A DNA stretch of 64,000 bases from Parus major (lineage: Eukaryota; Chordata; Aves; Passeriformes; Paridae), in contig NC_031781.1 in the NCBI RefSeq assembly GCF_001522545.3, positions 14,710,010 through 14,774,009 of the forward strand, read 5' to 3'. Of the stretch, positions 35,001-49,059 are shown piece by piece. Both the position numbers and the translations under genes were made by a program. Numbering within the stretch: the first letter of the stretch is position 1; each line of letters starts with the position of its first letter. Below the pieces are notes generated by a model. It was given only the letters and a program-made list of their open reading frames with translations, was not told the origin of the DNA and searched no databases.

Positions 35001-35711
35001 TAAAAGTCTGTGGTAAATGGCCACAGCCAGCACTGGGTGAATCATTTCTGCAATTCAGTACTAGGGCTCGTGAAACTTTGCCCTTGGCAACTTTCTGGTG
35101 TTTCAGGATTTGCCATGAAAATCAGAGCACAGAATGTTTCATGGGCATTAAAGAGAAAGAATTCTGGTTATTTGCATGGTACCTGCAAAAGCTTCTTATT
35201 TCTGTGCCTGGACTGAAGGCTGGGTGAAGTTTTGTGTTGTTACACTTCTGGTACAGTCAGGTCCTAAGCCCAATCTCTACATTTCTTTGTTTTCCCATTG
35301 TTTTTTTCTTGACATCATCTTAGCCTATAATTTTATATTTAATATCCAGTTAAAAAAAAACCCAAAACCAACAACACAGAAGTGCTCAATAGCACATCTA
35401 AGAGGATATTCAAATTTCCAGTGTTGTCAGTAGAAGGAATCATTCCCTGCTCATTCTGAGTGCAGAATGACCCAAAAGAAACTAAGTTTTTCTAAGACTT
35501 GCAATTAAAGTCAATATGCTAGCAAGAGAAATACTGCTATTAGCTGCAGGAATGAGACCTTAGGGATTTTTGGTCAGCTTTTTTGAAGTGGCTTCAGGAA
35601 CCTGAAAGTGCCAGACACAGACACTAAAGAATCTTCAAACAGAACCACCTGCAGAACACAAACTTTGGAGGGAATATGGGTGGGGTCTGACAAAAGCTGA
35701 GAACAACTTAC
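32094..35711 (-). other. LRIG1: LRIG1 intron, 3.6 kb
   Basis: Mostly unique. The part at 33900-34140 has even base composition and homeobox-like motifs (GTTAATCATTG, CCATAATTAAAG) and could be conserved. A poly-A run lies at 33877-33891. No exon recognised. Confidence 0.8.
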
Positions 35712-35855
35712 AGGACACGTAGGTTTTTGAGTCCCCTGAAAGCACCTTCTGCAATATGATTGATGGAATTGTGGCTCAGCCGTAGCACGTGCAGTCCCCC
35801 AAGGTCTGCCAGGCTTCCCTCGTCCAGCCTTGTCAGGTTGTTGTAGGAGAGAATC
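35712..35855 (-). CDS. LRIG1: LRIG1 coding exon: two LRRs
   Basis: 144 bp, phase 2 at both ends: [48 protein letters not shown]. It carries the N-glycosylation site NLT. Acceptor TTCCCCTCAG, donor GTAAGT. Confidence 0.97.
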
Positions 35856-38800
35856 CTGAGGGGAAAAAATGTAACAACAGCTCTTGTCAACCCACCTGGT
35901 ATTTTCCAAACTCTTCTCTGCCAACCAGTGCTTGCCTCCCACAACCACCTGACAGGAGGTGATGTATGCATGGGTATGTAACAACTGGATTAGGAAATGA
36001 GATTGCAGCCTGCAGTTAGTGCCAGGAGACACCACCCATGGGGAAGCTGGGTGACACCAAGCGAGCAGGAGGCAGCTGGTACCCAGCTGTGGGGAAATTT
36101 TCTGTGCAGGATACAGTGAGAGGCTGCCCAGAAGTGACTGAACCCAACACACACACACACACACATATACTGTCAGCTATGGCAGGGAGAGCTGCTCCTG
36201 CTCCCACGCAGCTGGGTGAGGGTCTGGGAGCACCATCCCTGTGTCCCACAGGTACAGGCAGAGCTCAGATGGCTGTGTTCAATCCTCACTGCCATCTGGA
36301 CTCCCTCCCAGGCTCACAGGGAGAAGCAGCCCCTGCTCCCTGCGAGGTGCAGAGTGATGTCACACGGATGGATTTTGGAGTTCACACACGCTCTTGGCAG
36401 CGTCCAGGCTGCTGTGCTCAGGAGCTGTCTTATCATTCTGCACTTGTGCACAGCCAGCCCCAGGCTCTGGGTGTGGGTGCCTCTGCTCCACCCCAGTCCA
36501 GAGCCAAAAGCATTTCACCACAAGGCAATTGAATGCTTCCTTTCACGCACAGAAAGGAGGTGTCTGTTGTAAACCAGCCACCTTTCCTTCCTCCCACTCC
36601 CCTTTGTCAAGGAGCATAGTTTGCCTTAAATCCTCTCCACTTACATGAGACTGTTGGAGGGTTGTTTTTTTTCTTAGTTTTCCATCTATCTCTTCCCTTT
36701 GCTTGTATTATCTCTGGTCTGGGAGATTTTTTTTTTTAAGCACTGCTCCTGTTGCAGTTTGGAAGTTGGCAGGAAGGCAGCTGCTTTTCTCTCCCAGCAA
36801 GGTGCAAGATGGAATTTTGACACAGAGGGCAGGCCTTGGGAAGCTACCTCACACACTGTGCAACCACCTTCTATCCAGAATAAAGCCCTGCTCTGGAAGG
36901 CCAGCTTGGATTGTCAAATGAGGGACCTCTCAGAGTAGCAGCAGGCACCAGATTTTTGAAACCACCTTCTTAAGTGACCTGGGAGTACAACTAACTTCAA
37001 AAGATGTAAGGGTTTGGGCTGCTCAACTTTTGAAAAAGTGACAGCTTTGAAGAAGCTTGAAATCCTCCACTTTACAGACAAGAAAAAAAAATTTCACTGA
37101 GTTCCAAACCTCCACATTCCTCTTCTAGTACTGCCTGTTAATGAGTCTGCTTAAAAATGTGTCTAGGGCTTGCATGAAATTCACTGCAAAGCCAAAACCT
37201 AAGTCCAAACAGACATATACTCCAAAGTAATTTACTTGGCAAAGGTGCTATCTTTCAGCTAGTGGGCAGAGGGCAAGCTGTGGAAAAAAATTCAGCAAAG
37301 ATTAATGAGTTTGAAGGTATGGGACAACATACTTTCATTCCTAAAGAAGCTATAGTGTTAGTTAGGAAGAACTGGCACCTGATCAAAATTATGTCCTCAC
37401 CTGCTATTAAAGAATTTGGCTTTAAAAGAGATTTTTTTTTCAAAAGTAATCCTAAACCTGGCTGAGAAAATAAATAGTTCCTTTTGATTCCACACATAAG
37501 AGTTCCTGCCACAACTGGTGAAGGCATGTTGCCTCTGTTTGCATGGATGTCACCCCAAGATGGACAGACAGCAGCAGGACATGGAGGCTCTCAGTGGTGT
37601 CCCACATGGAAGATTTCAGGAGCCATGGCACCCAGTAGTGGCTTCTTCAGCATGCAGGGCTCTGCTTCCTGCCACAGGACAGGCCAATTGGCAAAACATC
37701 AGGTTTCCCCCTTAGCTCAGCAGTGTTGATTATCTGGTTGAGAGGAGCCAAGAGATCTCTGCTGCTTCCTCGACCCTGGCATCCTCTCTACTAGTGAGAA
37801 ATCACTGGAATGAATAAATGGCAACATTTGTCTGCACAGCCCTTCTAGCCTGGCAAGAAGTAGGAGATTTTGAGCTCCATGCCAAAATTGGTACAGAAAG
37901 GGGTTAACCAGAACCCTGTTGTGCAACTGGAGCTGCTGCTGCCAGCCTGCTCTGGACCAGGTACATCTAACATACTTCATTCCCACTACAGGTAAAAAGG
38001 GAAGGATTCAGCAGCCAAGCCACCATTTACCTCTGATGAAATCCTGTGCTCCCACTCTGGGTTTTTCCATGATTCCTAGCACCTGACTGGTGAATACAAT
38101 CAGCTCTTTCTCATGCTCACAACAAGGCAAGAGCTTTCTTTCCTTGTCAGCTTTTACATCAGACCAGAGCCTTGGGGGGTCACGTTTTGTCCCAGCAGCT
38201 GAATGAGAGATAACTCCTCCTTCAGATGACCAAATCCCTCATTAGAAAACTTTGAAATTCATTCCCTGTACAACCACAGTGTTTTCAGGTAACTGAAACC
38301 CAGAAGATTTAGCAACAGTGGAGGTGGGCAAGGATCTTTCAATCAGGAATGAAATATACACAATTAAAGCTCCTAAGTCAGTCTAGATGTATCTATGACT
38401 TCCTTTCCTCACCCTTGAATTTCAGCACAGACCTCTCCTACAGGTACTCTCTGGCTGTGGGAGTTTCAGTTTGGAGATCTGATGGTTCTCTGCAGCAGCC
38501 TTACCCTAAAGGCAGCACCTGAAAGAGCTTGTAGTACTTTGCAGGGATGTGCTAACACCCACAGGATCGCCTTTCCCATCACTGACTGTGTCTCTGGCCT
38601 CACACTCCAGCACAATCCTGCCTGTCAGGCCAGGCACGCCCCAATGCCTCACACCACCTCACACCACTGGGCATTTTCCAAATCTACCCCATCCTGCACC
38701 AGCATGACTCCTGCACCTGAGTTTCTGCAATTACTGCTTCTAAGGCAGCACAGCTCACTGTTAGAACTGCTTGTTGGGTGAGATCCTAATCCTTACCTGA

Positions 38801-40331
38801 GAAAAAGGACTCAGCATGACAAGCAACCTCCAACCTAAACCTTGAGGGTTTGCAAGACAGTGTCATGTAGAGAAGACAAGCTCAGCTCTCCCTGAAAGAG
38901 TTCTGACATCAGGCCTGCGAGCTGCAGATGGACTTTACCCATCCCAAACAACCCAGGCTGAAATAAAGCTCAGCACAGGCACCAGATGTTTGGTGCTGAG
39001 AGCAGAAAGCTCTCAGAGCTGTGCAGTGATCTGCACTTGGCTGTTCCAAGGATTCAACTGTGAGTGCCTTGGCAAGGCAGGTTCCCCTTTTTTTGATGCT
39101 TCAGATTTAAAGACCAGAGGCAGAGCACAGTTCCAGTTCTGATCTGCTGCCTTGAAGATCTCTCCATTAACACTGCCTTCATCTAGCAAAACATCATGTG
39201 AGGATCTACACACGAAGGAGCTGCAGCTGCCCACAGAACTGTGCCAGACATGGGCAGTTCTGCAGCAATTTGAAAAATTAGGTAATTAAACAATCATGTG
39301 TGTATTAAACTAAAACCAAAACCAAAGTACTTCCTTGTGCCCCCAAAAAATAACCAACATCTGAACAAATAATTTGGATTCAACAGAAGATCACATGTTA
39401 ATTCTAAAGATAAATAAATTACATGTGTCATGTCTACCCATCTCTGAATCCCACAGGCCAAAAGTTTCAGGACTCACAGCTGGGTGGGCAGATACCAACC
39501 TCTAGTGTGAGAGCAGAGTGAGGCCTCTGGCAGCAGGAAGCTGCTTTACCATACTGCTTTTAGGTGCATAGGAGAATCCCTAACAATGTTTAACACTTCC
39601 CTGCACCAAGCAGAATGAATTCCAGTTCCACTGATGATGTGTCAAGTTTTGCCAATGAAAAAAGTGAAGCTTCCCACAGTCCCACTGAGGGAATGGCAGC
39701 TATTTCTGTAAATACTGCAAGCACCCCTGTGAGTGTCTTCAAAAAGGCATTAAAGCAGTGCCACAGATCCAAAAGACACTCTTGTGGAGCTGCCCTCAGC
39801 AGCAAGGCTTTCCTTCATTTGTCAGGCTGTATTCCCAGCTGGAAACCTCAGGAGAGCAAAGCCAATGTATTTACCTTTCAACAACTGAACCCTACAGGAA
39901 GAATAAACTGTAAACAGGAGAAACCAGGAGAACTACCTTTAAAAGACCAAATCTCTGCTGGTTGAAAGCACGATTGTTCTTTGTAAATACAGAGGATAAA
40001 GCAAAGCTTCCTTCAGGCTGTACAGTTATTACATGGCAAGTTACAAGTCTTGTAACTTGCTAGCTAAAAATGTTAGCAAGCCACAGCTCACAAACTCTCC
40101 AGGTCTTCTGGCACTGTGCACCTTTAGTGGGTTCTAGCCTTTGTTTCTGGTGCAAATGTTTTAACCAGGTGCTCTGAAGGCCATAACATCATAAATAACA
40201 AGGGCATCACTCAGGAGCCTGCAGTTCCTGCTTTTCTACAGGTTGATACAGTGGGAGCTGTAAGCCTTGAGAAAATTCCTGACTCCCCTGTTTCCTGCCA
40301 ACATTACACAACACAACAGAAACCAACTTAC
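35856..40331 (-). other. LRIG1: LRIG1 intron, 4.5 kb
   Basis: Unique sequence with a short CA microsatellite (36147-36165). No transposon fragment or exon recognised. An open frame at 36038-36532 has no coding support. Confidence 0.8.
36147..36165. repeat. (CA)n microsatellite
   Basis: About nine CA copies followed by TATA. Confidence 0.9.
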
Positions 40332-40475
40332 AGCTCATGCAGCTTCTGGCAGAAGCTCCAGCCATCGGGGTTGATGCGGGATATGGAGTTATTGCTGAGG
40401 TGAAGCTGGTGCAGAGAAGAAAGGCCATAGAGAGAGCCACTGTTCACTTCTGTCAGGCTGTTATATTCCAGGTGG
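40332..40475 (-). CDS. LRIG1: LRIG1 coding exon: two LRRs
   Basis: 144 bp, phase 2 at both ends: [57 protein letters not shown] and [11 protein letters not shown] are identical to human LRIG1. The NNS is a glycosylation site. Acceptor TTCTCCACAG, donor GTAAGT. Confidence 0.98.
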
Positions 40476-41285
40476 CTGTGGAGAAAAATCAGAAGGAATT
40501 GACAGATCAGCAGCACTGGTCAAATGCTGAAAGAATTTCCAAAAAGAACTGGTATTTTAGCCATTCCTAGACACTTTTCTACATAGCCATGTGGACACAT
40601 GGGCATTTCTTACCAAACACAGACAGAAATTCAAGCACAACACAAAGGAAGTGCCCAGGAGGAGATGTGACTGCAGAGAGAAACTCCACTGCAAGTAAAC
40701 TGGGCTTAAAGCATCCCATTCAAGTTTGTATTTGCAGAGTCCCAGCTGTGTGACAGCAGCTCCCAGAAACGTGCTGCCTTCATCACCTGGGACCTCACAA
40801 ACACACCTGGAAGCCAAGTGTGTTGTTCAGGTATTTCTCTGCAATGAGTAATCAATTTATTCTCTGGTATGGAAAGAAAACATCACCAAGAATGGCCAGC
40901 TTGGTTTCTAGGTATCCCATGAAGTGGAATAATATTGTCTGCATGAATAGACAGAGTTTCCATCTATCAGTCAAAATAAATTTGCAGAAGTCAAATATTT
41001 AAAGACCAATTGAGATAAATGCTGAACGCTCAAACTGTCAAACATTCAAAGGAATAGTGCCACAGCTTAAAAAACAGTGCTGTTTTTATTGAATACCTGT
41101 GGAAGTAGTGAGCTTTTATAAACTGTGAGCTAAACAGAAGCTGCTGCAGCAGCTCTGGACATGCAGGACAAAGAAAGAAGCACAGGAGGTGCCACAGGTA
41201 CCCACGGGTCTCTGCTAAAATACAGAGAAGGATGTGACAGCAGTTGAGGCTGTTTAAGGAAAAAGAGCCCATTTCTCCAACTTAC
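40476..41285 (-). other. LRIG1: LRIG1 intron
   Basis: 810 bp of unique AT-rich sequence; nothing recognised. Confidence 0.85.
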
Positions 41286-41429
41286 AGAACTTGCATTTTG
41301 GCTAGACCCCAGAAGGCCCCATCAGTCAGTTTGCTGATGTTGTTGCGCTGGAGTTTCAGGACTTCCAAGCTGTCCAGTCCCTGGAACGTCAGGCCTTCAA
41401 TCAGGCGGATGCGATTTCGGTTCAGCTCC
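41286..41429 (-). CDS. LRIG1: LRIG1 coding exon: two LRRs
   Basis: 144 bp, phase 2 at both ends: [48 protein letters not shown]. Almost the human sequence. Acceptor GTGATTTTAG, which is weaker than its neighbours; donor GTAAGT. Confidence 0.98.
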
Positions 41430-43657
41430 CTAAAATCACCAAGGCCATACAAAGTTTATTAAACCCCAGTCCTTTCTCACCAAGTCATCTGTGCAGCACA
41501 CAATGGGGGCAGCAGTGCCAACAGCCCCTCTGTCAGTGCTTCCCAGGGGACAGCAGAACAGCACCGGAAACCTTCAACCCCAGAGCTGTCCAGGGAAGGC
41601 AGCTGGGTGCTGCCTTAAACAAACTCACCCCAGGACAGACTTCCACTACAGAGAAATAACAGAGTGCAGAAATTCCTCTTCATCCCTCCTCTCTCTGCAT
41701 TTATTTTAAACCAATGATCCTTCTCATCAATTTTCACACTCCATTCTCCCTCAAGCACAGACACCATGTGAACCAGTACAGTCAAACGTGGGCATTATTT
41801 CCCTTACAATCCATTGTTTTTACAGGACTTGTAATTGCCCAGTAAAAATGTGCTCTGAAACATGCAGGTGCCCCAAAAGTGTGGGCCCAAGAGGAAACTT
41901 TATGGCCAAGTCTGAAAGGAAAGCTTTCAGTTACCCTGACAAATGCCACTTTTTTTTTTTTTTTCCCCCCTACTATCAGAAACTAATAAAGAGTGAAAGT
42001 TTTTTCCAATAACAATGTAGTCTTATGTACAAAGGTTTCCAGCCTGGTTCATTAAATTCTTTTTAGTTTCCTCAGGTGGGGAAGGATCCCTAAATTTTAG
42101 CAATATCTTTTTTTCTGAATAGCAATATGAACATCACCACAGCACTCTTTACCAACCTATATCAGTCTTATGGATTGCTTCACCCAGACAAGCCAGCTGA
42201 AAATCCTGTTCTGTAAAGTCCACCAAAAACTTCAACACAATGCACTAAAAGCTGAACCTAGAGCTTTTAAAACTGATACTTTTCCACACATACAAAGACT
42301 AAGCTAGAGGATAGTTCCCTATTCATTGTTTGTGCTGAGGAAAATGGTGGTTACAACATCTGAACTTGTTTTGGAAAAGATGAAGAAGCCATAGAGACTT
42401 TAAGCTTACTTTTCAACTGCCTAAAAAAACAATGTTGAATTTGTACTCAAGTTGAGCATGATTAAAGTCAAGTAAGCAATAAAGATTTTGCAGGCCTGAA
42501 GTCCCTTGCTGCACTGCACTTCCTGGGCTATTAGTGAAACAGGCTTTGCCAGAAAAAGAACTGTACACAAATTCTACAACACACCAGTCTGGATAACTTG
42601 CAATTCATTCATGTTTATCTGTAGAGTTAAACAACCAACTCTGAGGCTGTCATTAAGAGTAGCAATTACTCCATCTCTCAGTGCAAACTGTGTTCCTAAA
42701 CAGATGGAGTTGTTTTCATTATGGTTCTACACATGATGCAGTCAAACACAGTGAATTAGAAGCCCTCATTCAATGGACAGCAACTTCCAACTGAGGGGCA
42801 TCAGACTTTTATATGGATATGCTAATGTGTCCCCCTACCCCATCCAACCTGGCTATAAATTCTGCACGTATGCAGACACAAATGCACACACACTCCTTGG
42901 GCACACCCTGGCTTGAGGATTTGTCTCTCAGTCAAGAGGCTGACACTTAGAGGTGCAAGCTCCAACAGCATTTGTGGACTTTATGTTAACAGAGGTGAAC
43001 CTTTTGCATATCAAATTTGATGGAAAGACTGAAAGAAGCCTTAGGCTGGGCCCATTTCTCTAACTGCAGCAGAAGGAAAAAGCTCAACCATTAGTGCTTC
43101 ATTTTTACATGTAAAGCATATTTCTAGCTGCTGTGTTCCCTTGCAGGCAGAACAACAACCATGTGCATGTTAACTCATCTGAGCTGCAGTTTTCTCTGCC
43201 CAAATATTACCTCACAGTTTAACAGCCTTCCCTCACTGCTTTTTATTGCCACATAAAGATACCTGTGTGGCCTTGAAACACTAACATGGCAGCCGAGTTC
43301 TGTCACTCTCAATAGAAACATCCTGCAAACCTCTCTTGCACCACAGACACCAGCAGCTTGTGAGGGAATGGATTTGTCCCACTCTGTCAAGTGCAAAAGA
43401 TGCTGATGTCTGTTACAGCATCCCTCTCTCCCCACCTGATCCAAATAATACCCTGAAAATCCAAGAGTTACAAGACAAAAAGGACCCTCTGCCAGTGTGT
43501 CTTCCTAGGAGGTGGCAGAGGACTCCTGCATAGTGGAGTCTACATTTTATAGATAGTAGGTGAGGAAGGGTGACATTTGGTGACATGCACACACCCCCAG
43601 GGTCATTTTATCCATAAAGTGTGTCTGAGCTTAATTAAAGTGGACATTTGTACTCAC
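41430..43657 (-). other. LRIG1: LRIG1 intron
   Basis: 2.2 kb; a T/C homopolymer run at 41950-41970. Otherwise unique. Confidence 0.85.
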
Positions 43658-43801
43658 AGTTGCATTAGCCTGGGCAGCCTGAAAGCCTTGACAGGAAGCT
43701 GAGTGATCCTGTTTTTACTCAGACGAAGTGTTAGCAGGGACCGTGACAGGCTATCAAAAGCACCAGGCTCCAGGGTGCTGATTCTGTTGCTCCCCAGGTA
43801 G
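43658..43801 (-). CDS. LRIG1: LRIG1 coding exon: two LRRs
   Basis: 144 bp, phase 2 at both ends: [67 protein letters not shown] is identical to human. Acceptor TTATTGCAG, donor GTGAGT. Confidence 0.98.
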
Positions 43802-44761
43802 CTGCAATAAATCACAGCAGAAAAATGAACAGTTCTGTCAGAAATCACCTTTTATCAGCATTTACTTGGTCTGCAGACAAGCTGGTGAAGCTATGGAGAT
43901 AGCTTCAAACCAGCTGAATTTCTGGCTGCACAAAGGGCACAGGGCCCTTCCCAGAGCCTGTGATGAATGTGGAGAATTGCTGGGCACTTCCAAAGAGCTC
44001 CCTGTCATTCTCCTACTTAAACAAGGCAATCAGGAGTGGAAGCCAGAAACTGGAGACTATTCCAGTGCAGGATGATGCTATTCATTCCCCGTTTTTCCCT
44101 CTGTATCTGTCCCAGAGGTCTTTCTTACTTGGATCCCAGTCGGCCACAGGGGGCTGTTTCTGCAGGACAACAGGCAGTTATCAGTCACAACACCACTCTC
44201 TTACATACTCTTGCAACCAGGAACACAAACTTTGGTGTAAACTTTAATGCAGGCATAATAAACTTTTATTTGCCTGCACCTCTTCAAAGGTACCTGGAAT
44301 ACAGATTGTTTCATGTTTTTCTGAATAGGCAAATAACCCTGTTGGGATGGTGTTACTCTGCTTGACCCCATTTTCTTCAAATAATGAGACATTTTTGTTC
44401 TCAATATTCAGAAAGCCACTTTAATGATGAAATAGTTGTTCTTTTCTTTTAGATGCACATGGGTTTGCAGTCGTAAAGACACCTACACAGGAAGGATGTA
44501 GGATACCTGAAAGAAACTTTCTCTCTGCAACACAAGTAATAATAATCTGCATTCTTTATAGCTATGTCAGAAACCAGACAGCACTCAAAAAATAACCTGA
44601 CAAAAGTGACAATGTGCTGCCTTCTAACTCTCCTTTGCACTTAAAATCCTGACAAATAATCCTATACTTCTTATGGTCATTACTTCTGTTTTTAAAGGTC
44701 TGAGGCCCTTTTCTCTGCTGTGGTAACTCAACAAAAGCAGTTCCCAAGAAGACAAACTCAC
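43802..44761 (-). other. LRIG1: LRIG1 intron
   Basis: 960 bp of unique sequence; nothing recognised. Confidence 0.85.
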
Positions 44762-44899
44762 AGCTCCTTTATGTGCAGTCCCTGTGGAAAGCAGCCGTTT
44801 CGGATTTCCGTGATGTCATTGAAGCTCAGGTCCAACGTTTCCAGGGTAACGTAGGGCTGCAGCTGACTGCCCTCAATGCTGCGGATCCTGTTGTGATGC
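44762..44899 (-). CDS. LRIG1: LRIG1 coding exon: two LRRs (46 residues)
   Basis: 138 bp, phase 2 at both ends: HHNRIRSIEGSQLQPYVTLE, TLDLSFNDITEIRNGCFPQG, LHIKEL. Same length as human (46 residues), with the Cys in NGCFP conserved. Acceptor GCCTGTTTCAG, donor GTGAGT. Confidence 0.97.
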
Positions 44900-47800
44900 C
44901 TGAAACAGGCAGGAGGAGAAAAAGAGACTGTTTAGTTCTCCTAGAAAAACAGAAAGAATATCTGAGGCTGCAGCAGGCCCCCAGGCTGGCCCTGAGTTTG
45001 TACGCTCAGTTATGGTGACTTTTCAGCAGCTGTTTGAGGAGAAACCCATTCCAGAGAGACATTCCCTAATCCCTCTGGCTGGGGAACAGCTCACAGGTAT
45101 CTATCTGTAGGCTTCCAGACACTTTTTTCTTCTACAGAGCTATTGACTCCACTCATCAGTTTTTCTTCCATTAATCTGGGCTCTCCTACAAGCCTGCACT
45201 TCCAAACTGGATTTGTTACGTGCAAGGACTACAGGGCTGGATTTGAATCCCAAAGGCAAGGAGTGCAGATCAGTGGCTTAGCCAGCCTGCCAAGGCTTGA
45301 TCCAGAGAATGTGACTTTCAGAGAAGGAAACAAATAAATAAATACAAACTCAATAAAAGTTACATTATGTTCTCAGTTCCCAAGGATTCTTCTGAAAATT
45401 CCCAGCTTTGCACTGTACTACAATGATTTGTAACACAAAGAAATAAGAATCCTTACAAATATTCTTGCAGATATTTCCTTATCTTTTGCTATTTTTGTCC
45501 CATTGTAGGATTAGGACAACTCTGCAGTGCCAGTGCCTGCCCAAGCACAAGCTGCAGGATCAGACCCTGAACTGATCACCTGTGATTGCTGCCTTACCAG
45601 GACAGCCTGAGGGATTCAATCCAAGGTTTTTCTTTAGAGAAAGTCCTACAACAGCCCTCAGTGTTTCCACAGCCACCAAACAGTTAAATACCTTTAGACC
45701 TCATCTGTACTCAGCAAGGTCTAAGTAAAAATCACCCCCCTACCAAATCCTTTCCTCTGACTCTTTTCTGGCCTGAGTCAGTAGAGAACAGTAATGAATT
45801 AAAAAAATACATTGTGCATTAGTCACAGGAGGCAGAGCCTGATGTGAATTTAGACCAGTCACTGATATTACTGGCAAGGCTGTGAGTGAGGCACTCCAAA
45901 CAGACGCTCACCAGACACTTGGGAACTTGCTGAATAATAAGAGATAGTAAAGAGAGTTCAGACAAGTCCTGTGCCTCAATCCATCCAGATCCCTACTAAG
46001 TGAGCAGAGGAAGGGAGAGCAGGCAGGGAAAGCACCCCTGAATGCAAGCCCCAGTTCCCCTGACAAAACATCAGCTCTTCGAAACAAAAAACGGAGGGAT
46101 GGCTGACACAGCTTTTCGGGCACTGAAGCTTACAGATATCTAGGAGCCCATCATCTCCAGCTTCACCCCTACTTCAGGCTCTCCCAGGGGCTCACACAAA
46201 ACCCTCTTGACAAAAACCTCCTCCCTTTGACAGAAAATGCCAGCAGCACAAGGCTGGGGACCTGCTCCCCACACTGTGATCTGCTCCTTTACTCTCCCTG
46301 TTATTAAAACCAGATTGTTTCACCACAGCACTTGCTGGTGTCCACAACAGGAAGAGTGTAAAATCTGCAACCCTAGAACAGTTTGCTTTTGGGAGATTCA
46401 ACCTTTAAACAGCCAGCACAAGGCCCTTGCTTAACACAGGGGGAAGAGGCACAGAAACACTACTTTTACTGAAGAGTTTAAATGATAATTAATTCAGTAC
46501 AGGCTCAGAAAACATCAAGGACAAATTTTACAGCATTATAGCAGTGTGCTGCTAATACAATGCAACAAGGTGCCAAGAAAAATCAAAGGAAAGTCATAAT
46601 TTATGTCTCCAAACTGGTTATTCCATGGGTTACCAGCACACAGGTCTCCACAACCACAACTGTTTCAAAGGCAGTGACATGGCTGCTGTCCAAAGGACCA
46701 ATATTCATTTACAGCTTGGAATAAAGTCTGAATTTTCACATCCAGGAAGATTCAATATTCACATTCTGATTTTTCATATCCATGAAAATTCAATACTTAC
46801 ACATCTAGCAGGACAGAGGTGCACTGAATTTACAGTATAGTGAGACTAAAACACAGGAAAAATCAATATACCCAGAATTTTGTGACCTCTGTTGACTAAA
46901 CACATGGGCAAGGGGAATTTCTTTGCTCCTAGGACTGGGGTTGTTTGTTGTTTTTTTTTTTTTTTTGCAATTAACTTGATCAGTAGAATCATAAGGCTCA
47001 GAAATTTTAAATGTGTGTCAAGCCTGATTCAGGAAAGTACCTCAACACAGACATAACTGAAAGCAAACCAAGCACATTTTCTGGAGCTCTCCTGAAGCAG
47101 GGGCTGCGAGTTCAGCTCTGATCTCATCTAAGCTGGGATAGCTGAGATGAATCTGGCTGTAAATTAACAGGAAATGAAGGCTTGTACAAACGAACATGGA
47201 GAATCTATAAATCACCTGACAATCCCTACGCAGGGCAGTTAAGTCTGCAAGGGACTTGAGAGCACAGAGTGAATTTGGACATGAAATGCTCTTCAGAAGC
47301 CAATGTTTTTTGGAGTTTTTTTGGGTTTTTTTTTTTTTTTGAGTATTAATAATTTTGGGCTTTGGTTGCTTAACATATATCCACTCTGCCCGCCTGCCAG
47401 ATCTCCCAACCCGTCCCAGAAGACAGACTTGAAGAAGGGAAGGAAAGGACAGGAAAGAACTGTTTTGTTTGAGCCATGTTCGCAGTTTCCAGGTGACTCC
47501 TGTCTGTTCGCCTCTTGCTTTTCATGTGCTGCAGCTGGCAGATGAGATGGATACATTATTTTACACAGGCAGAAAAACTGGCTCCTTTCTCTCCCTCTCC
47601 CCATCTCCTTCAAACATGGGCCGACTCCAAATGTAACTCTCAGCTCCAAACACCATCCCGGGCCAGTCCCAGCTGGGGAATGTCAGACAGTTTGCTGCAA
47701 AGCACTGCACCCTCTTAAAGCACTGCACTTCAAACAAAGCCTGGGACTTCTCCCATACACAGCATGTGATATGAAGGCAACATAGCCCAAACCTTTTACT

Positions 47801-48234
47801 AGCTTGATTACAATTTATTTTTCATTCTTTTGGTAAGAGCCCAAATGTGATTTAACCCTTGCTGTTACTGCTTGGATCCTCTCAGCTTTCCTGCCTTTGT
47901 TCCGCTGTTCATCATAAGGGTGTTTTACAGAAAAAAAAAAAAAGACAAGTAATGTTATGAATTTGCCTCTCCCCTTTATCACTGACTGGAAAAGGGCTGG
48001 ATTTTTCCCAACCACTTCACACTGGGTTGGCTTCAAATGTGACAGATCAGATTTTAGCACCAATTGCCGAAACCAGGCGGCAAAGCACGAATAATTGGTG
48101 CTTGCACCACCAACACCTCCAGGTATCCTTTCCTCTCCCCACTCCTTAGGTATCACAGCCTGGAAAAAGCTTTCCCTGCCTCACTTCTGCCAGTGTTACC
48201 TCAGGAGTATACAATGACAGGGCTTCAATGTGAG

Positions 48235-48375
48235 ATTGTGCAATTAGAACCTGGAGTGGGAGCCAAGTCTCTTGGTTTCTATTCCCAGCTCTGGCACTGA
48301 CTCATCTGCCTTGGGCAAGTTCCTTAACCCCTCTCTACCTCTGGCTTTCCAATGTGCATGGAAAAGGACTATCCA
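48235..48375 (+). mobile_element. MIR-type SINE relic
   Basis: The order TTCCCAGCTCTGGCACTGAC, then CTTGGGCAAGTTCCTTAACC, then CCTCTCTACCTCTGG matches the tRNA-derived head and core of amniote MIR SINEs. It is old and diverged, with the 3' end fading near 48375. Confidence 0.7.
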
Positions 48376-49059
48376 GCTAGGATGATGCAGCCTTTGCTGA
48401 GGACTAAAGTGGAAGCAGCTGAAGTGAAAAAGAAATCATAGGTATTAAGGAGCCCATCCAAGTCCATTTAGGCTTGTTTATGAATATGGGAGGATCTGGC
48501 TGAAACAACTGAATGTCCAAGTTCATACCCAACGTCATTCCCAGAGACACCTCATCTGCAGCAAACACAGACCTGAACACCCCTGTGCCAAGCCAAGGTA
48601 ACTCGGAGTCAGCAATGACCCCTCCTGATCACTCCATACCCATGGCACTCGTTCAGGAACTTCACCCTCGGGTCAGCACCAGCTACAGCCACAGAGGGAG
48701 AGGAGAGATGGGCAAATCCACCCTCCAGCCCCAGCTTAACCTGCCTGAATCCCACTTCAGCACCCTGAGGCAGCGCAGCCTCTCAGCCCTTGCACAGACC
48801 CCTTGGGCTTACAGGAGATTTGGAGTAACCTCAGCCAGCTCCTCGCTGAACCAAGCCCAGGAGGACCCCGCAAGGAAACAAACGTGTGCTCTCTGCTCCT
48901 CCGGGCTGAGAAAAACAAGCAGAATGTTCCAGCGAGGCCAAAGCGTGTTTGGGTTTGCACTGAGTCGGGAGGGAGCTGAAGGGGGTGGCAGGAAAATAAC
49001 AGGTGGCGCAAAGTCAAAGGCTTGCAGCATTTCCAGGAATCTCAGCTTGTATTTTAGAG

